This document shows, piece by piece, positions 43,743 through 54,100 of a stretch of DNA of 64,000 bases. Made by a program: the position numbers and the translations under genes. Source of the stretch: CAZJYI01 sp964550025 (GTDB taxonomy: Bacteria; Verrucomicrobiota; Kiritimatiellia; UBA8416; CAYOBW01); assembly GCA_964550025.1 (NCBI GenBank), contig CAZJYI010000001.1, positions 62,001-126,000 of the forward strand, written 5' to 3'. The notes beneath the pieces are model-generated. The model was not told the DNA's origin and made no database searches. It saw nothing but the letters and a program-made list of their open reading frames with translations. Position 1 is the stretch's first letter, and every line of letters starts with the position of its first letter.

Positions 43743-46700
43743 ATGCGTAGTCAGTCATCCGTGATCTGTGATCAGTCATCAGTTGTCAATGTCCTTCCTA
43801 CCCGGCGTGCGCGACCCGTTGGGAGCACCCGTTTCTACTCCGTACCGCCTCCTGCCCCCCGCCCCCCGCCCACTGCCCACTGCCCACTGCCCGCTGCTCT
43901 TCCCTGGTTCCGCCGCCGTCGTGTCGTCGTCTGCGCACTTCTCATTACGCTGTCGGGGGCCGCGGCGCAAGAGGAAGGCTGGATTCAGCGGGGGGACATT
44001 CCGCACGCGTCGGGCAACTTGATGCTGCATCAGAAGTGGGATCCCGCCCAGGGCCTTCAATTCCATCTCGGCGCGATCGACGGCGGACAAGGGCTCATCC
44101 TGGAGTTGAATCCCGGCGACGCCGACCTGATCGCGTTGGATGAACATCCCCTGCCGGACGCGGTGACCGACTGCGCCGACCTGTACGCCAACCGGCTGCC
44201 CACGAACGCCCGGGAACGCGTCCCGGTGGTGATCAAGGTGCGCCCGACGCAGTGGACGGTCTATGTCGCGAACCGCCCCGTCGCCTCCTCTCCGCCCCCC
44301 TTCCCCACGCCCGCCAGGCTCTCGGCACCCATCACGCAGCTCCCGCCTCCCGACGACGTTCGCGTGCGCTTCCAACGGGTGGAGGAAACCCTCGCCTTCC
44401 AGGACAACTTCCTGGTGCCCGAGGAGGAAGAGAACGTGCTCTCCCAGTGGGAGATTCTGGCCGGGAAGTGGGACCTGCATACGGCGCTCGACACGGTCCT
44501 TGAGAGCGAAGCCCTGCCCGCGAAGAGCCGCGTACTGGAGGCGGAACGCAGCCCCAACTTCTACAGCCTGCAGGGAGCCGGAGCCAACGCCTTGATCGTG
44601 TACGGCTACCCTTTCCTCGACGCATACGACGTTGAGGCGGCCATGCAGGTCAGCACGGGCGAAATGGGAATCGCCTTCTATCTGCAGGACACCCAGCAGT
44701 TCCACGCCTTCACCATCCGGATCGCGGACAGCGGTCACGATGCCGGCCTGCGCCTATGGCGGCAGCATCCCGGCAACGGCGCTAACAGGGAGACCCTCGC
44801 CGCGGCGCGCACGCCGTTGACACCCGGACAGTGGATCAAGCTCAAGGTCAGGACGTACCACGACCGCATCGTCTGCTCTCTCGACGGCACGGCGGTGATC
44901 GACAGCGAAGCCGAGCTCCCGGTCGGCGGCGCGTTCGGGTTGTTCATCGACAGCAACGAACCCGCCCGTTTCGACGACGTCCGTGCCCGCTCCAACCGCG
45001 AGCTGGACCTGCGAACGAAGCACGACATACGGCGCCACCTCGTCCACCAGGAAGGCAAGATCCTGCCGGGCCGGCGACTGCTCGGATTGCTGCCGCCGGC
45101 CGGTAACGGCGGAACGCTCGAGGTGAGCCCAGCCAGGTCGGCACAATGGATCGCGATGGGATCGGTCCACGATCCCGGGCACGCCTTCACCGCGGAGTTC
45201 ACCGACATATCGGGAGCAGGGACGGTTGGGCTGATCGCCGGTTTCACGGGCCCGGAGAACCCCTACTTCCGTTTCACCCGCGGCACAACGGATTCCAACG
45301 AGATCTTCCGGCTCGAGCGGGCCCACGGGGACGATTCTGTTCTCCTGGAGCGACTGGCCCTGCCGGCCCCCACGGCATCACGGCGCGAACGCGCGTCGCT
45401 CATGAGCGACGCCACCAACGACGGCGAGCTGCGCCTCTACAGGGACGGCGAGCTGGTGCTCGTACACCACGGCACCAATAGCCCGGGAGGGGCGTCGGGG
45501 GTCTTCATGGGAGCACGGACCGGCGCGGCCGTTCCGACGCTGCGGCATGCGCCGGAGCGGACCGACTGCTTCCACAGCCGCTACGAGAAGAACCCCCTCT
45601 TTTCCAGCGATCCCTACATGCTGCACTGGTCGTCTCCAGGCGGACAGTGGATCACGATGAAGGACGGATTGACGTGGCACAGGGGCGATTTCTTCGGCCG
45701 CTTCTTCCTGCGCATGCCCTACGTGGCCGGGTCGGAAATCCATCTCGGGGTGGCGGAGAGAGAAACCAACGGCGTCGCCGTGGTGAGCGTGACCACGAAC
45801 AACCTGGCGCTGTGGCAGGCCGGGCGCGAACGGCACTCGGTCCCCACGGCAGGGCTCGCCGTTGGTGAAGCCAGCAACCGGTGCTACACCGTGCACTACG
45901 AAGACCACTGGCTGTGGGTAACCACCGGGGAAGACGTGCTCTTCAAGCAGGTGCTCGAGCAACCCCTGGCGGGAACGCGGATTCGCATCAAGGGATTCAC
46001 GCAGGCGAACCTGAAGTACAGCTATGTAGAGCGGCACAACATGAAGGACTTCCTCTTCACGGAGTCCAGTCACGACTGGATTGTGAACGGCGGGCGCTGG
46101 GACGTGGTCAACCGCTTCCAATGCGACCCGCGCTGGTCGCACATGAACGGCGAATCGACGAAGGGCCTGGCCGCGCTGTGGGGCAAGTACCGGATCGAAG
46201 GCGATTTCTGCATTGAGCTCTATGCCGGCATTCGGCACGGGACGGCGTGGTACAAGCGCTGTGGCGATCTGAACCTGACGGTGCAGAGCCGAGAAACCAC
46301 ACCCAGCCAGGGATACACCGTCACCTGCACCGGGTGGGATTTCGACCATTCGCAACGCCTTTCCCGCCTGTTTCGCGAAGGGGAGGTCGTTCAGGAATCG
46401 GACAAGTACCTGGTACCGCGCAGCCGCGAGGGCAACGTGCGCCGCGGCCACGAACCCATGATTCCGCTCGGCACCATGCGCGACGTGCACGGGGCCTGGT
46501 ATTACATGAAGCTCCGCCGTATCGGCCAAAGGGTGGAGTACTTCTTCGACAATGAACGGATCTTCTCCTACGACGATCCGCAGCCGCTTGACGGCGGACT
46601 GTTCGGTGTCTGGACGTATCTGAACTCGATGGTGATCGCACGCATCAACGTGGCCGCATCGAAGCTTGTACGCCGTCCCGTTTCCTTCGAGTCCGTTCCG

Positions 46701-49700
46701 CCCAATGCGCCCCGCCAACAGCCACCGCCGACCCCAACAAGTCCCTTCCGTCTGGTCAACCACGACCGTCCGCTCGAGCTCTCCACGCCGGGACACTGGA
46801 AGACCGACGACCCGGTCGGACGCGCCCGCATGACCTGGGGCGTCACGCCCGACAATGCCGACGCGTTCTCCGTGGAGACGGTACTCGGGAGCGGCCCCAT
46901 GGCCGTGCGCTGCATGCTCCCCCCCGTGCCCTACGAAGAACTCGCGGGGTGGCGCTTCTACGTGAAACGCACACCGCGCGCCCGGTTCAATTTCCACTAC
47001 TCGGTCGGCAGCGTCACTGACGGGGAATACACGCCAAAACAGTCCTATTTCCATCGCCTGTCGGGAACAGGCTTCTCGAAGGGGAAACTGACAATGACGG
47101 GCGAGACCGAAGTGCCCGGCACACCGGCCACAAACACGGACTGGCGGGTTTCGTCTCCCTGGACGGCAGTAGACGTGTGGATACCCCCGGTATTGCCCGC
47201 CGCCATCGCCACGAACGGGAACCTGGCGGTCAAGCTCGAGGGTTTCGGCAATCTGCAACCCAGTTTCATACGGCAGGGCCTATACGGAAACGGCCCCGGC
47301 GAAGCCTACGCGGTGAGGGGCCTGACCGAGATCCGCTACCAGAAGCCCAGGCTCGCACTCACGGCCACGGAAGACCTGCCGCTCTCCTACGCGCTGCTCG
47401 ACAGGGTGTCGGGGCAGCGTCTGCACGCCCACGGGCCGTTTGAGGCGCTGCAATCGTGGATCGACACCGGCAGCCCGACGGGCCTGGTGCGCGGCGTCGT
47501 GCTCGCGGAGTGGAAGACCGCCGTCGCCGGCAAAGAGCTCTCGTGGGTGAGCCTGCCCCCCGCGCCAGTCGTGGGATGCCGCTGGGGGCGCGACCGCGGG
47601 GACCAGGTGGAGCTCCTGCTCGACGCTCCCTACCCCGACCGGCGCTTCTCGTGCGGGACGGTTGCCGTCGGCGGCGAAACCGTCCACACGGCGCGAGACG
47701 GGTTCGCCCGCCGCATCGCCAGTGTTCCCAGAATCGCGTCACTCGCGAGCAAGAAGGAGACACTGGAGATCGCGCTCGCAAGCCCCGGAAAGGCGTACAG
47801 TTTCGCGTTGCGTCACGACGCCCCCCACCCCAATACGCCACCGGTCCTGCTCAAACTCGACGGACCGGCGGCTTTCTTTGAGAACTTCGAGCACGGCGAG
47901 CTGCGCGCGCCGCTTGACGCCAGCGACGGCCGCATGCGCATCCGGCATTCGGACCCGGAGCAAGGCGCATACCTGGAGGTCTTCAATCCCGGTGCCGCCT
48001 GCAAGCTCAAGCAGTCGTACACCGCAAGCTTTCAACTGAGCTGCGCTCCCGTGTTCCAGTTCCGCTACAAGGCGGAACCAATGTCGCAGGTGACCCTCTA
48101 TCTCGGCTACTACACCCACGTCCGGCTGGCGGAAAACTACAGCAAGGCTCTGCCGGTTCGCCACGGCCAGCCACTTGAGCCGGACGGTGCATGGCACACG
48201 TGGACGGGCATCGCGTCGGATGCCGTCAAGGGCCAGCGCCTGAGCCGTTACTGGTTCACCGTACAGCGTTTCGGGATCTCCTCCCTCAACACGACGGACC
48301 AGACCGGGCTTCACAGCACTTTCGCCATCGACGATATCGTTGTCGGACCTGCCGTATCCTCGGCCGGACAATTGGGAATGACCCCGCACTACTACGACAG
48401 GAGCGGGCAACCTACCGTTCTCATTACTGCGCGGCAGGGCCCCGAGGCCTATGCCGAGTTGCCCCCTGAAGAGACCGTGGCCCTGGTCTGGGACGAGAGG
48501 CCCAACGGGCAGCCCTGCATTCCGTCGCTGCACGGGCTGACGAACGGTATCTGTCACTTGTTCATCAAGGCCCGGGCGGCGAACGGCGCCGAGTCCGCCG
48601 TAACGGACATCCCCTTCCTGCTCGACCGGGAACCCGACAAGCTCACGTACGCGTTCCGTGCGGTCACGGACCAGCTTCTCAACGGCTCGCTGTTGGACGT
48701 CACCGTTGAGACGGACTACGGAGCGCCGGTCGATCTCCGCAAGATCACGCTTAGTTGGAATGGCGCCCCGGTGAGACCGCTCGCCTTCGGGTCTACGTTC
48801 ACCCATTCGGCCGCAAAGGAGGTCCTGTCGTTCAATTGGCCGTTCCTGCTGCGCGAGCAGATCAGCACGCTCACCAACACGCAGACAGGCACGCTCGTCA
48901 TCGGTGGCATCGTGGACGGCGCCGGGAACCCGTCGCCGGACCTGGCCGTGCCAATCAAGGTCGACTACGCCAGTGACAAGACGCCCCCCACCATGCTGGA
49001 GGCTGACTACCCCTCGAACATCGTCTGGTGCGCGGAGTGGGAGGAGCGTTCGCACAAGCGGTTGCAACGCCGGGGCGCCAGGCGGTTCGGCGTTACGGAG
49101 GACCACGAGGTCGGGCTGGTTACCCCCCCGGGGCATGAACCCTTCTTCCAGCACCGCACGCTGCAGGAAACCAGCGAAATCTGGCAGGATTTCGAGGAAC
49201 CGTACTGGAGGCTCGCCGCCTCGCCGCACCTGTGCCTCGAACTGCGCCGTCCCAACATGGAGCCCGGCGACAAGACGGAAATGTACCTGCTGCTGGAAAC
49301 CCCGGAGTCCAAGCGCATGGTTATCTGGCTGACGCCGGAGAGGGAAGGCAAAGACGTCCCGGGACTGCCCGAACCGATCAAATGGAAGCGGAACAGGTGG
49401 CACACGGTCAACGTCAACCTGATGGAGATGTGCAAGAAGCGCTACGCGCCGAAGGTGCCTGAGGACATTCGCATCAGCCGCATCCGCCTCCGCATCCGCA
49501 ACGGCCGCCCCAGGCTGCTGCTGCAGGTGCGGAACGTCTTCGCGTTCGGCAAGTGGCGCAAGCAGGACGCAGTTCGGCTCAGTACGTATGACGCCAGCGG
49601 GATTGCGGGAACGGCGTGGACCTACGCCACGGGACCGGCCGTCCCCGCGGACGGCGACGACTGGCATCCGCTGGAAACGACGAGAATCGCCCCGGCCTTT

Positions 49701-49799
49701 CTGCCGGAGCCCGGACCGAAGGACATGTGGATCGTGATGAAGGCGCGCGACAGGGCCGACAACCTGTCGGTCCCGATGCGAGTGCCCGTGGCGCGATAG
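43743..49799 (+). CDS. Very large secreted protein (up to 2018 aa) with several concanavalin/LamG-like domains
   Basis: The start is uncertain. ATG 43743 is the only ATG in frame, but its first 55 or so codons are translated simple repeats (PPPAPRPPPTAHCPLPAA). A signal peptide follows near residues 56-77 (FRRRRVVVCALLITLSGAAAQ). A concanavalin-like domain spans about bases 44380-44990 (QDNFLVPEEEENVLSQWEIL, AFYLQDTQQFHAFTIRI). A tandem pair spans about 45570-46660, including DWIVNGGRWDVVNRFQCDPR and YYMKLRRIGQRVEYFFDNE, like family-16 or DUF1080-type folds. A further jelly roll spans 47875-48355. The remaining regions are Ig-like, ending with RDRADNLSVPMRVPVAR. No catalytic residues can be assigned. 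It is a likely extracellular carbohydrate-binding protein, monocistronic. Confidence 0.8.
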   Translation: MRSQSSVICDQSSVVNVLPTRRARPVGSTRFYSVPPPAPRPPPTAHCPLPAALPWFRRRRVVVCALLITLSGAAAQEEGWIQRGDIPHASGNLMLHQKWDPAQGLQFHLGAIDGGQGLILELNPGDADLIALDEHPLPDAVTDCADLYANRLPTNARERVPVVIKVRPTQWTVYVANRPVASSPPPFPTPARLSAPITQLPPPDDVRVRFQRVEETLAFQDNFLVPEEEENVLSQWEILAGKWDLHTALDTVLESEALPAKSRVLEAERSPNFYSLQGAGANALIVYGYPFLDAYDVEAAMQVSTGEMGIAFYLQDTQQFHAFTIRIADSGHDAGLRLWRQHPGNGANRETLAAARTPLTPGQWIKLKVRTYHDRIVCSLDGTAVIDSEAELPVGGAFGLFIDSNEPARFDDVRARSNRELDLRTKHDIRRHLVHQEGKILPGRRLLGLLPPAGNGGTLEVSPARSAQWIAMGSVHDPGHAFTAEFTDISGAGTVGLIAGFTGPENPYFRFTRGTTDSNEIFRLERAHGDDSVLLERLALPAPTASRRERASLMSDATNDGELRLYRDGELVLVHHGTNSPGGASGVFMGARTGAAVPTLRHAPERTDCFHSRYEKNPLFSSDPYMLHWSSPGGQWITMKDGLTWHRGDFFGRFFLRMPYVAGSEIHLGVAERETNGVAVVSVTTNNLALWQAGRERHSVPTAGLAVGEASNRCYTVHYEDHWLWVTTGEDVLFKQVLEQPLAGTRIRIKGFTQANLKYSYVERHNMKDFLFTESSHDWIVNGGRWDVVNRFQCDPRWSHMNGESTKGLAALWGKYRIEGDFCIELYAGIRHGTAWYKRCGDLNLTVQSRETTPSQGYTVTCTGWDFDHSQRLSRLFREGEVVQESDKYLVPRSREGNVRRGHEPMIPLGTMRDVHGAWYYMKLRRIGQRVEYFFDNERIFSYDDPQPLDGGLFGVWTYLNSMVIARINVAASKLVRRPVSFESVPPNAPRQQPPPTPTSPFRLVNHDRPLELSTPGHWKTDDPVGRARMTWGVTPDNADAFSVETVLGSGPMAVRCMLPPVPYEELAGWRFYVKRTPRARFNFHYSVGSVTDGEYTPKQSYFHRLSGTGFSKGKLTMTGETEVPGTPATNTDWRVSSPWTAVDVWIPPVLPAAIATNGNLAVKLEGFGNLQPSFIRQGLYGNGPGEAYAVRGLTEIRYQKPRLALTATEDLPLSYALLDRVSGQRLHAHGPFEALQSWIDTGSPTGLVRGVVLAEWKTAVAGKELSWVSLPPAPVVGCRWGRDRGDQVELLLDAPYPDRRFSCGTVAVGGETVHTARDGFARRIASVPRIASLASKKETLEIALASPGKAYSFALRHDAPHPNTPPVLLKLDGPAAFFENFEHGELRAPLDASDGRMRIRHSDPEQGAYLEVFNPGAACKLKQSYTASFQLSCAPVFQFRYKAEPMSQVTLYLGYYTHVRLAENYSKALPVRHGQPLEPDGAWHTWTGIASDAVKGQRLSRYWFTVQRFGISSLNTTDQTGLHSTFAIDDIVVGPAVSSAGQLGMTPHYYDRSGQPTVLITARQGPEAYAELPPEETVALVWDERPNGQPCIPSLHGLTNGICHLFIKARAANGAESAVTDIPFLLDREPDKLTYAFRAVTDQLLNGSLLDVTVETDYGAPVDLRKITLSWNGAPVRPLAFGSTFTHSAAKEVLSFNWPFLLREQISTLTNTQTGTLVIGGIVDGAGNPSPDLAVPIKVDYASDKTPPTMLEADYPSNIVWCAEWEERSHKRLQRRGARRFGVTEDHEVGLVTPPGHEPFFQHRTLQETSEIWQDFEEPYWRLAASPHLCLELRRPNMEPGDKTEMYLLLETPESKRMVIWLTPEREGKDVPGLPEPIKWKRNRWHTVNVNLMEMCKKRYAPKVPEDIRISRIRLRIRNGRPRLLLQVRNVFAFGKWRKQDAVRLSTYDASGIAGTAWTYATGPAVPADGDDWHPLETTRIAPAFLPEPGPKDMWIVMKARDRADNLSVPMRVPVAR

Positions 49800-49931
49800 G
49801 ATAGCGGAACACCGGCCTCAGGTGCTGCTCTCCCGCTCCCGCCGACGGCCAATGAGTAGTTCTCGGCCTGTTCGGCGCTAATGAAGTCAGTCCCGCCCTT
49901 TATCCGTAGATCACGCCTGGACAGTGGCGGA

Positions 49932-50134
49932 GAATCCCCGGCGCTTGCCGCCGGGAAGCTTCAGGGTCATATGCTACACGCCCCGTTTGCGCGTCATAGC
50001 CTCGAGCCCGGCCCGAGCGAACAGCCGTGCGAAGCTCTCTCCCCTCTCGCTCTATTCGGGCTCCGGGAGGGGGCGGCGCCTGTTGCGTAGACAACAAGCC
50101 TGAAGCTTCCCGCCCGCAAGGGGCGGGGATTCCC
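49932..50134. repeat. REPIN-like inverted pair of 34-base hairpin elements
   Basis: Left element 49932-49965 and right element 50101-50134 (shared arms extend to 50099) are inverted copies. Both start GAATCCCCG and end GGGAAGCTTCAGG, and each folds into a perfect 7-base-pair stem with a CTTGC loop. Over 34 bases they differ at four positions, which form two compensatory base-pair swaps within the stem. The 133-base spacer contains a further inverted segment (GAGCCCG...GAGCGA). The layout resembles REPIN or IS200/IS605-derived non-autonomous elements mobilised by Y1 transposases. No transposase is present in the window. Confidence 0.65.
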
Positions 50135-50161
50135 GAGACCAGGTCTATGGGTAGAGGCCCG

Positions 50162-51109
50162 CTAGTCCGAGAAGTTGGCCCACGGGCTGGCGGAGGCGCC
50201 GATACTGCCTCCGCTGTTGCCGTTGATCAGGCCGCTCGTCTTGGCCTTCTCGATGTTGCCTACAATGTGACCTGCCTGGATGTGGTAGTTCGTAGCATTA
50301 CCCATGGCGAAGTTCTTCACGACCACGCTGACCGAGTCAGCCGCAACAACGTTGATACCGCACTGGTTGCCGGAGACGGTGTTATCCGTGACGACGCCGC
50401 GGCACTGGTGGCTCAGGTAGATCCCATGCGTGTTGAAATCGGCCTGACACCGTTCGACGCGCGAGCCGGCACCAGCAAGGACAATACCGTACTGGTTGTC
50501 TCTCACGACACACTTGGACACAAGTGACCCGGCATCCGCAACAATGCCGATCTGGTTACCCTCGCAGACGCAGTCTCTCACGATGGAGCCATAGCTGACA
50601 TTGATCCCGGTGGTACGACTTTCGAGCGCACATACTTTCTCGACAACAGCGCTCTGAGACAGCCACACTCCGCGGAACCAGCCTTGGACCGATCCGTTGC
50701 GAACGCACAACGCTGAGTTGCCCGAGTAGTCCAATATCCCGGTGTGGCTGTTGGTCACCCCCCCGCGCACCGCGAATCCGTTGAGGTCCACGGTGACGTT
50801 GCTGCAGCTAATGGAGATGCCGTGCTTGTTGGCAACGCCGACGATATTGGTCGTGAGATAGTACGAGCCCGGTTTGGTTATGCTGTAGATGCAGGTCGAA
50901 TCCCCGGGCGTCGTCCGGGCGTTGATGGGCGTTCGCGGCTCGGCCTGGTCGATGGTCTTCATGACGAAGTCCTTCGGCGCTCCGGGCGGCGTGAGCCGAG
51001 TCTCCATAACGGGGGTCTGCGCCTGCACCGGGCTCGTCGCGACCGACAAGCCGAGAACGACGATCGCGGGGGCGAGTGACCTGATCGTGGGGACGAAGCT
51101 GTGTTTCAT
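50162..51109 (-). CDS. Secreted right-handed parallel beta-helix protein
   Basis: ATG 51109 follows GAGGAG and starts a signal peptide (RSLAPAIVVLGLSVATSPVQ, then AQ). The mature protein is about 280 residues. It has regular 20-25-residue coils (SNVTVDLNGFAVRGG, GIVADAGSLVSKCVVRDNQY, GIVLAGAGSRVERCQADFN, GIYLSHQCRGVVTDNTVSGN) typical of pectate-lyase-like or NosD/CASH-type beta-helices. The start PITKPGSYYLTTNI-type pattern (here YSITKPGSYYLTTNIVGV) is common to small beta-helix proteins of PVC bacteria. No lyase catalytic residues can be assigned. The stop is 28 bases from the REPIN-like element; a Calx-beta gene lies upstream on the same strand. Confidence 0.85.
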   Translation of the reverse strand: MKHSFVPTIRSLAPAIVVLGLSVATSPVQAQTPVMETRLTPPGAPKDFVMKTIDQAEPRTPINARTTPGDSTCIYSITKPGSYYLTTNIVGVANKHGISISCSNVTVDLNGFAVRGGVTNSHTGILDYSGNSALCVRNGSVQGWFRGVWLSQSAVVEKVCALESRTTGINVSYGSIVRDCVCEGNQIGIVADAGSLVSKCVVRDNQYGIVLAGAGSRVERCQADFNTHGIYLSHQCRGVVTDNTVSGNQCGINVVAADSVSVVVKNFAMGNATNYHIQAGHIVGNIEKAKTSGLINGNSGGSIGASASPWANFSD

Positions 51110-51160
51110 GTCTGCTCCTCTCATCTGCATGTTCCTCTTGTTGCTCTTTTCTCCATCCTT

Positions 51161-54100
51161 CTACAGCGCCGACAGCGGCCGAATTGCCAGAATTCGGAAG
51201 AAGGCTGCTATAGTCCCCGCCGGCACGACAACCGTGCGCGTCGTGGTCGGGCCGGGGTCCGGAACAAACTCTCCCAACCCGGAATCGATCCAGGCCCCGG
51301 CCCCCGCAACGTCCTCGTTGTACTGGATACGGTAGAAATGCGTTTGCGATGACGGGAACGTGATCTGCACAAAGCGGTCGCCCGGTCCGGACGGCAACGA
51401 CATGGCGGAGACCTGGAACACGTCGGTCGGGTCACGCGGGTCCGTGCCCGCCAGGTATTCGTCCAGGTCCGTCGCACCGTCGCCATCCGAATCGACGCCA
51501 TGGCCCGTCTGTGTCGTGTCCCCAAAGCGGGCAATTTCCCACGCATCGTCCATGCCGTCGCCATCGGTGTCCGTAATCTCCATTCGCTCGGACTTCACGT
51601 AGTGAGACGTGTTCTCTCCCAGGTTGATCCATCCCGCCGCCGCCGACCAGGCGTAGCCGGAGAACCGGCCCGTCACCCCGCTGACGCGCGGCTGCCCGTG
51701 CGTCTGTTCGAACGCTACCCACCCCGAAACGGGAGACCACGCATAGCCGGTCAGTCGTCCCTGCTCGTCACGGTTCACCCCGAAATCGTCGGGGGTCAGA
51801 TTCCCATACCGCACGCCGTTGGTCGGGGAGCCGTCCCCGAGGTCCAGCCAGCCGGTCGTGGCGCACCAGATGCGGCCGCTCAGGATGGATTCGGACACTA
51901 CCGCGCCCAGCTTTCCGTATCGCCACCGCAGCCACCCGACGTTCGCGGCCCATGAGGAGCTCTTGTCCGGGGCAATCGTCGAGCCGGGAACGATCGACAC
52001 CCGGCCGGTCGCGTCCGAGAGCCCGGCATGCACGGCGTTAGACAGAACGACCGAGAGATCCTCCGACGGCTCGCGCACGAGGTCATAGACGATCGGCACC
52101 ACGACAACCCCGGTCGTGGCGCCCCACGGGATGGTCAACGTGCCATTGGTCGCCACGTAGTCCGAAGGCGCAACGGCCGTGCCGTCAGCAGTTGAGAAAC
52201 CGGCCCGGATGTCCCATCCGCTCGGCGCCGACAGGCTCACGGTCAAGTGCGCTGACCGGTCCGCTTCCACGACGGTCACGTCCGCGATCGAGAGGCCGGG
52301 TGGCGGATCGTCGTCCCGGATGGTGATCGTCGCCGTGTCCGCACCGGCGGCGATGCCCGCGTACATCGCGTTGGTAATCCCGATCATGAATATCGTGTCC
52401 GCGTGGTCTAAGTCATTGTCGATCATCACCACACCCACGGAAACACGGTCCATGCCGCCGGGGAGTATGACTTGCTCGTCGATGGGCAAGTAGTGTTGCC
52501 CCGCGTACGCCGTGCCGTCACGGGTCAGGAAACGGAAGATGATGTCGCGCCCGCTCACGGCGGACAAGATGACGTCGAAGTACGCCATCCCGGCATTCTC
52601 GTCCACCGTGACGCCGGCAAGCGAGAGCTCCGGCGGAAGATCGTTGTCGATGATGGTCCCCCGTCCGAGGGTGTTGGTCAGCCGCGCGCCCACGGCGTTG
52701 GCCAGCCGCACCCCGTAGGTTTCATCGAACTCGTCAAGGGCGTCCTCCACAATCACGACACGAACGGCCCCCGTGCCGCTGCCGGACGGCGGAATCAACA
52801 GCGTGCCGTTTGTCGAAACGAAGTCCTGCCCGGACCAGGCCGTGTCTGCCTCCGTCGCATACTCGACCATCGCGGGCACCTCGGTGGGAGAGCCCGAGCG
52901 GACCACGGAAAAGGTCGCCGATCCGGCGCTTTCGTTGACCGCCACGTCGGCGATCGCCAGGACGGGCGGCGGGTCGTCCTCGAGGAATCTGATCGACCGG
53001 CTCACGCCTTGCCCCAGGTTGATCCAGCCGAAGGTGGTGGACCAGGCGTAGCCACCCAGGCGGCCGGTCTGGAAATCATAGGTGGGTTTGCCGTAGGACT
53101 GTTCGAATGCAATCCAGCCGGCGGTGGCGGCCCAGGCATAGCCGTACAGCCGCCCCGCGCCATCGTGGTTGACGCCGAAATCCGTTGCGTTGGTGTTCGA
53201 GTAACGGATGCCGTGGTCGGGCGTGCCGTCACCCAGGTTGATCCAGCCCAGGGTCGCATGCCAGATCCTGCCGCCCAACACCGGGTCGCGGAAAACGACA
53301 CCGGCATCGGCCGGCTTCCAATCGATCCAGCCCGCGGCGGCCTGCCACGTGTAGCGGTTGGTCGGCGACGCCACCGGCCATCCGCTGATCGTCACCACCG
53401 CCTGCGTGTCGGCCAGCGTGACGTGTTGCGGATCGTATAGGACGACGGCAAACCTCTCGCCCCCTTCGTACACGTTGTCATCGATGATCGGTACGAGAAG
53501 CGATACGGATGGCGAGTTCTTCGGGATCGTGAGCGTACCGTTCGTACCGGTGTAATCCCCCGGCGATACGGCCTCAAGATCGTCCGTTGTCACGTCGACA
53601 CGGATATCCCGGCCGGATGGCTGCGACAGCGACAGCACGACCGTGGCGTTCCCCGCGTCCTCGCCCACGATCACGTCCTCCATCGTCAGGGACGGCGGCG
53701 CATCGTCGTCCAGGATCGTGGCCGTGGCGGTCGCGGCATGAGGGTCGAGGAGGGCATTCGAGGGACTGGAAAGCGACAGCGAAAACCACTCGTCCGCCTC
53801 GTCCGTGGTGTCTCCAGGGAGTGACACCGCTACGATCAGATTCGTGACGCCGGGCGGGAACGTCAACATGCCGGTCGAATGGACGTAGTCCGACCCGGCC
53901 GAGGCGTCGCCGGGCGCCGTGGCGTATCGGACCGTGACCTCCCGGCCGCTCTCCGCCGACAACCAGACCGTAAACAGGGCCATGCCAGCGCTCTCCCCCG
54001 CAACGGTGTTGCTCACGGACAGCAGCGGCATGGGGTCATCGTCGGCGATCGTGACCGTGTGAGAAGTTACGACGCCCAGCATTGCCACGGGGGGCTCGTC

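Noticed and set aside
45378..49667. Two long minus-strand frames opposite the 2018-residue protein gene
   Set aside because: Composition-driven shadow frames with His/Arg/Val bias; the plus-strand domains are clear.
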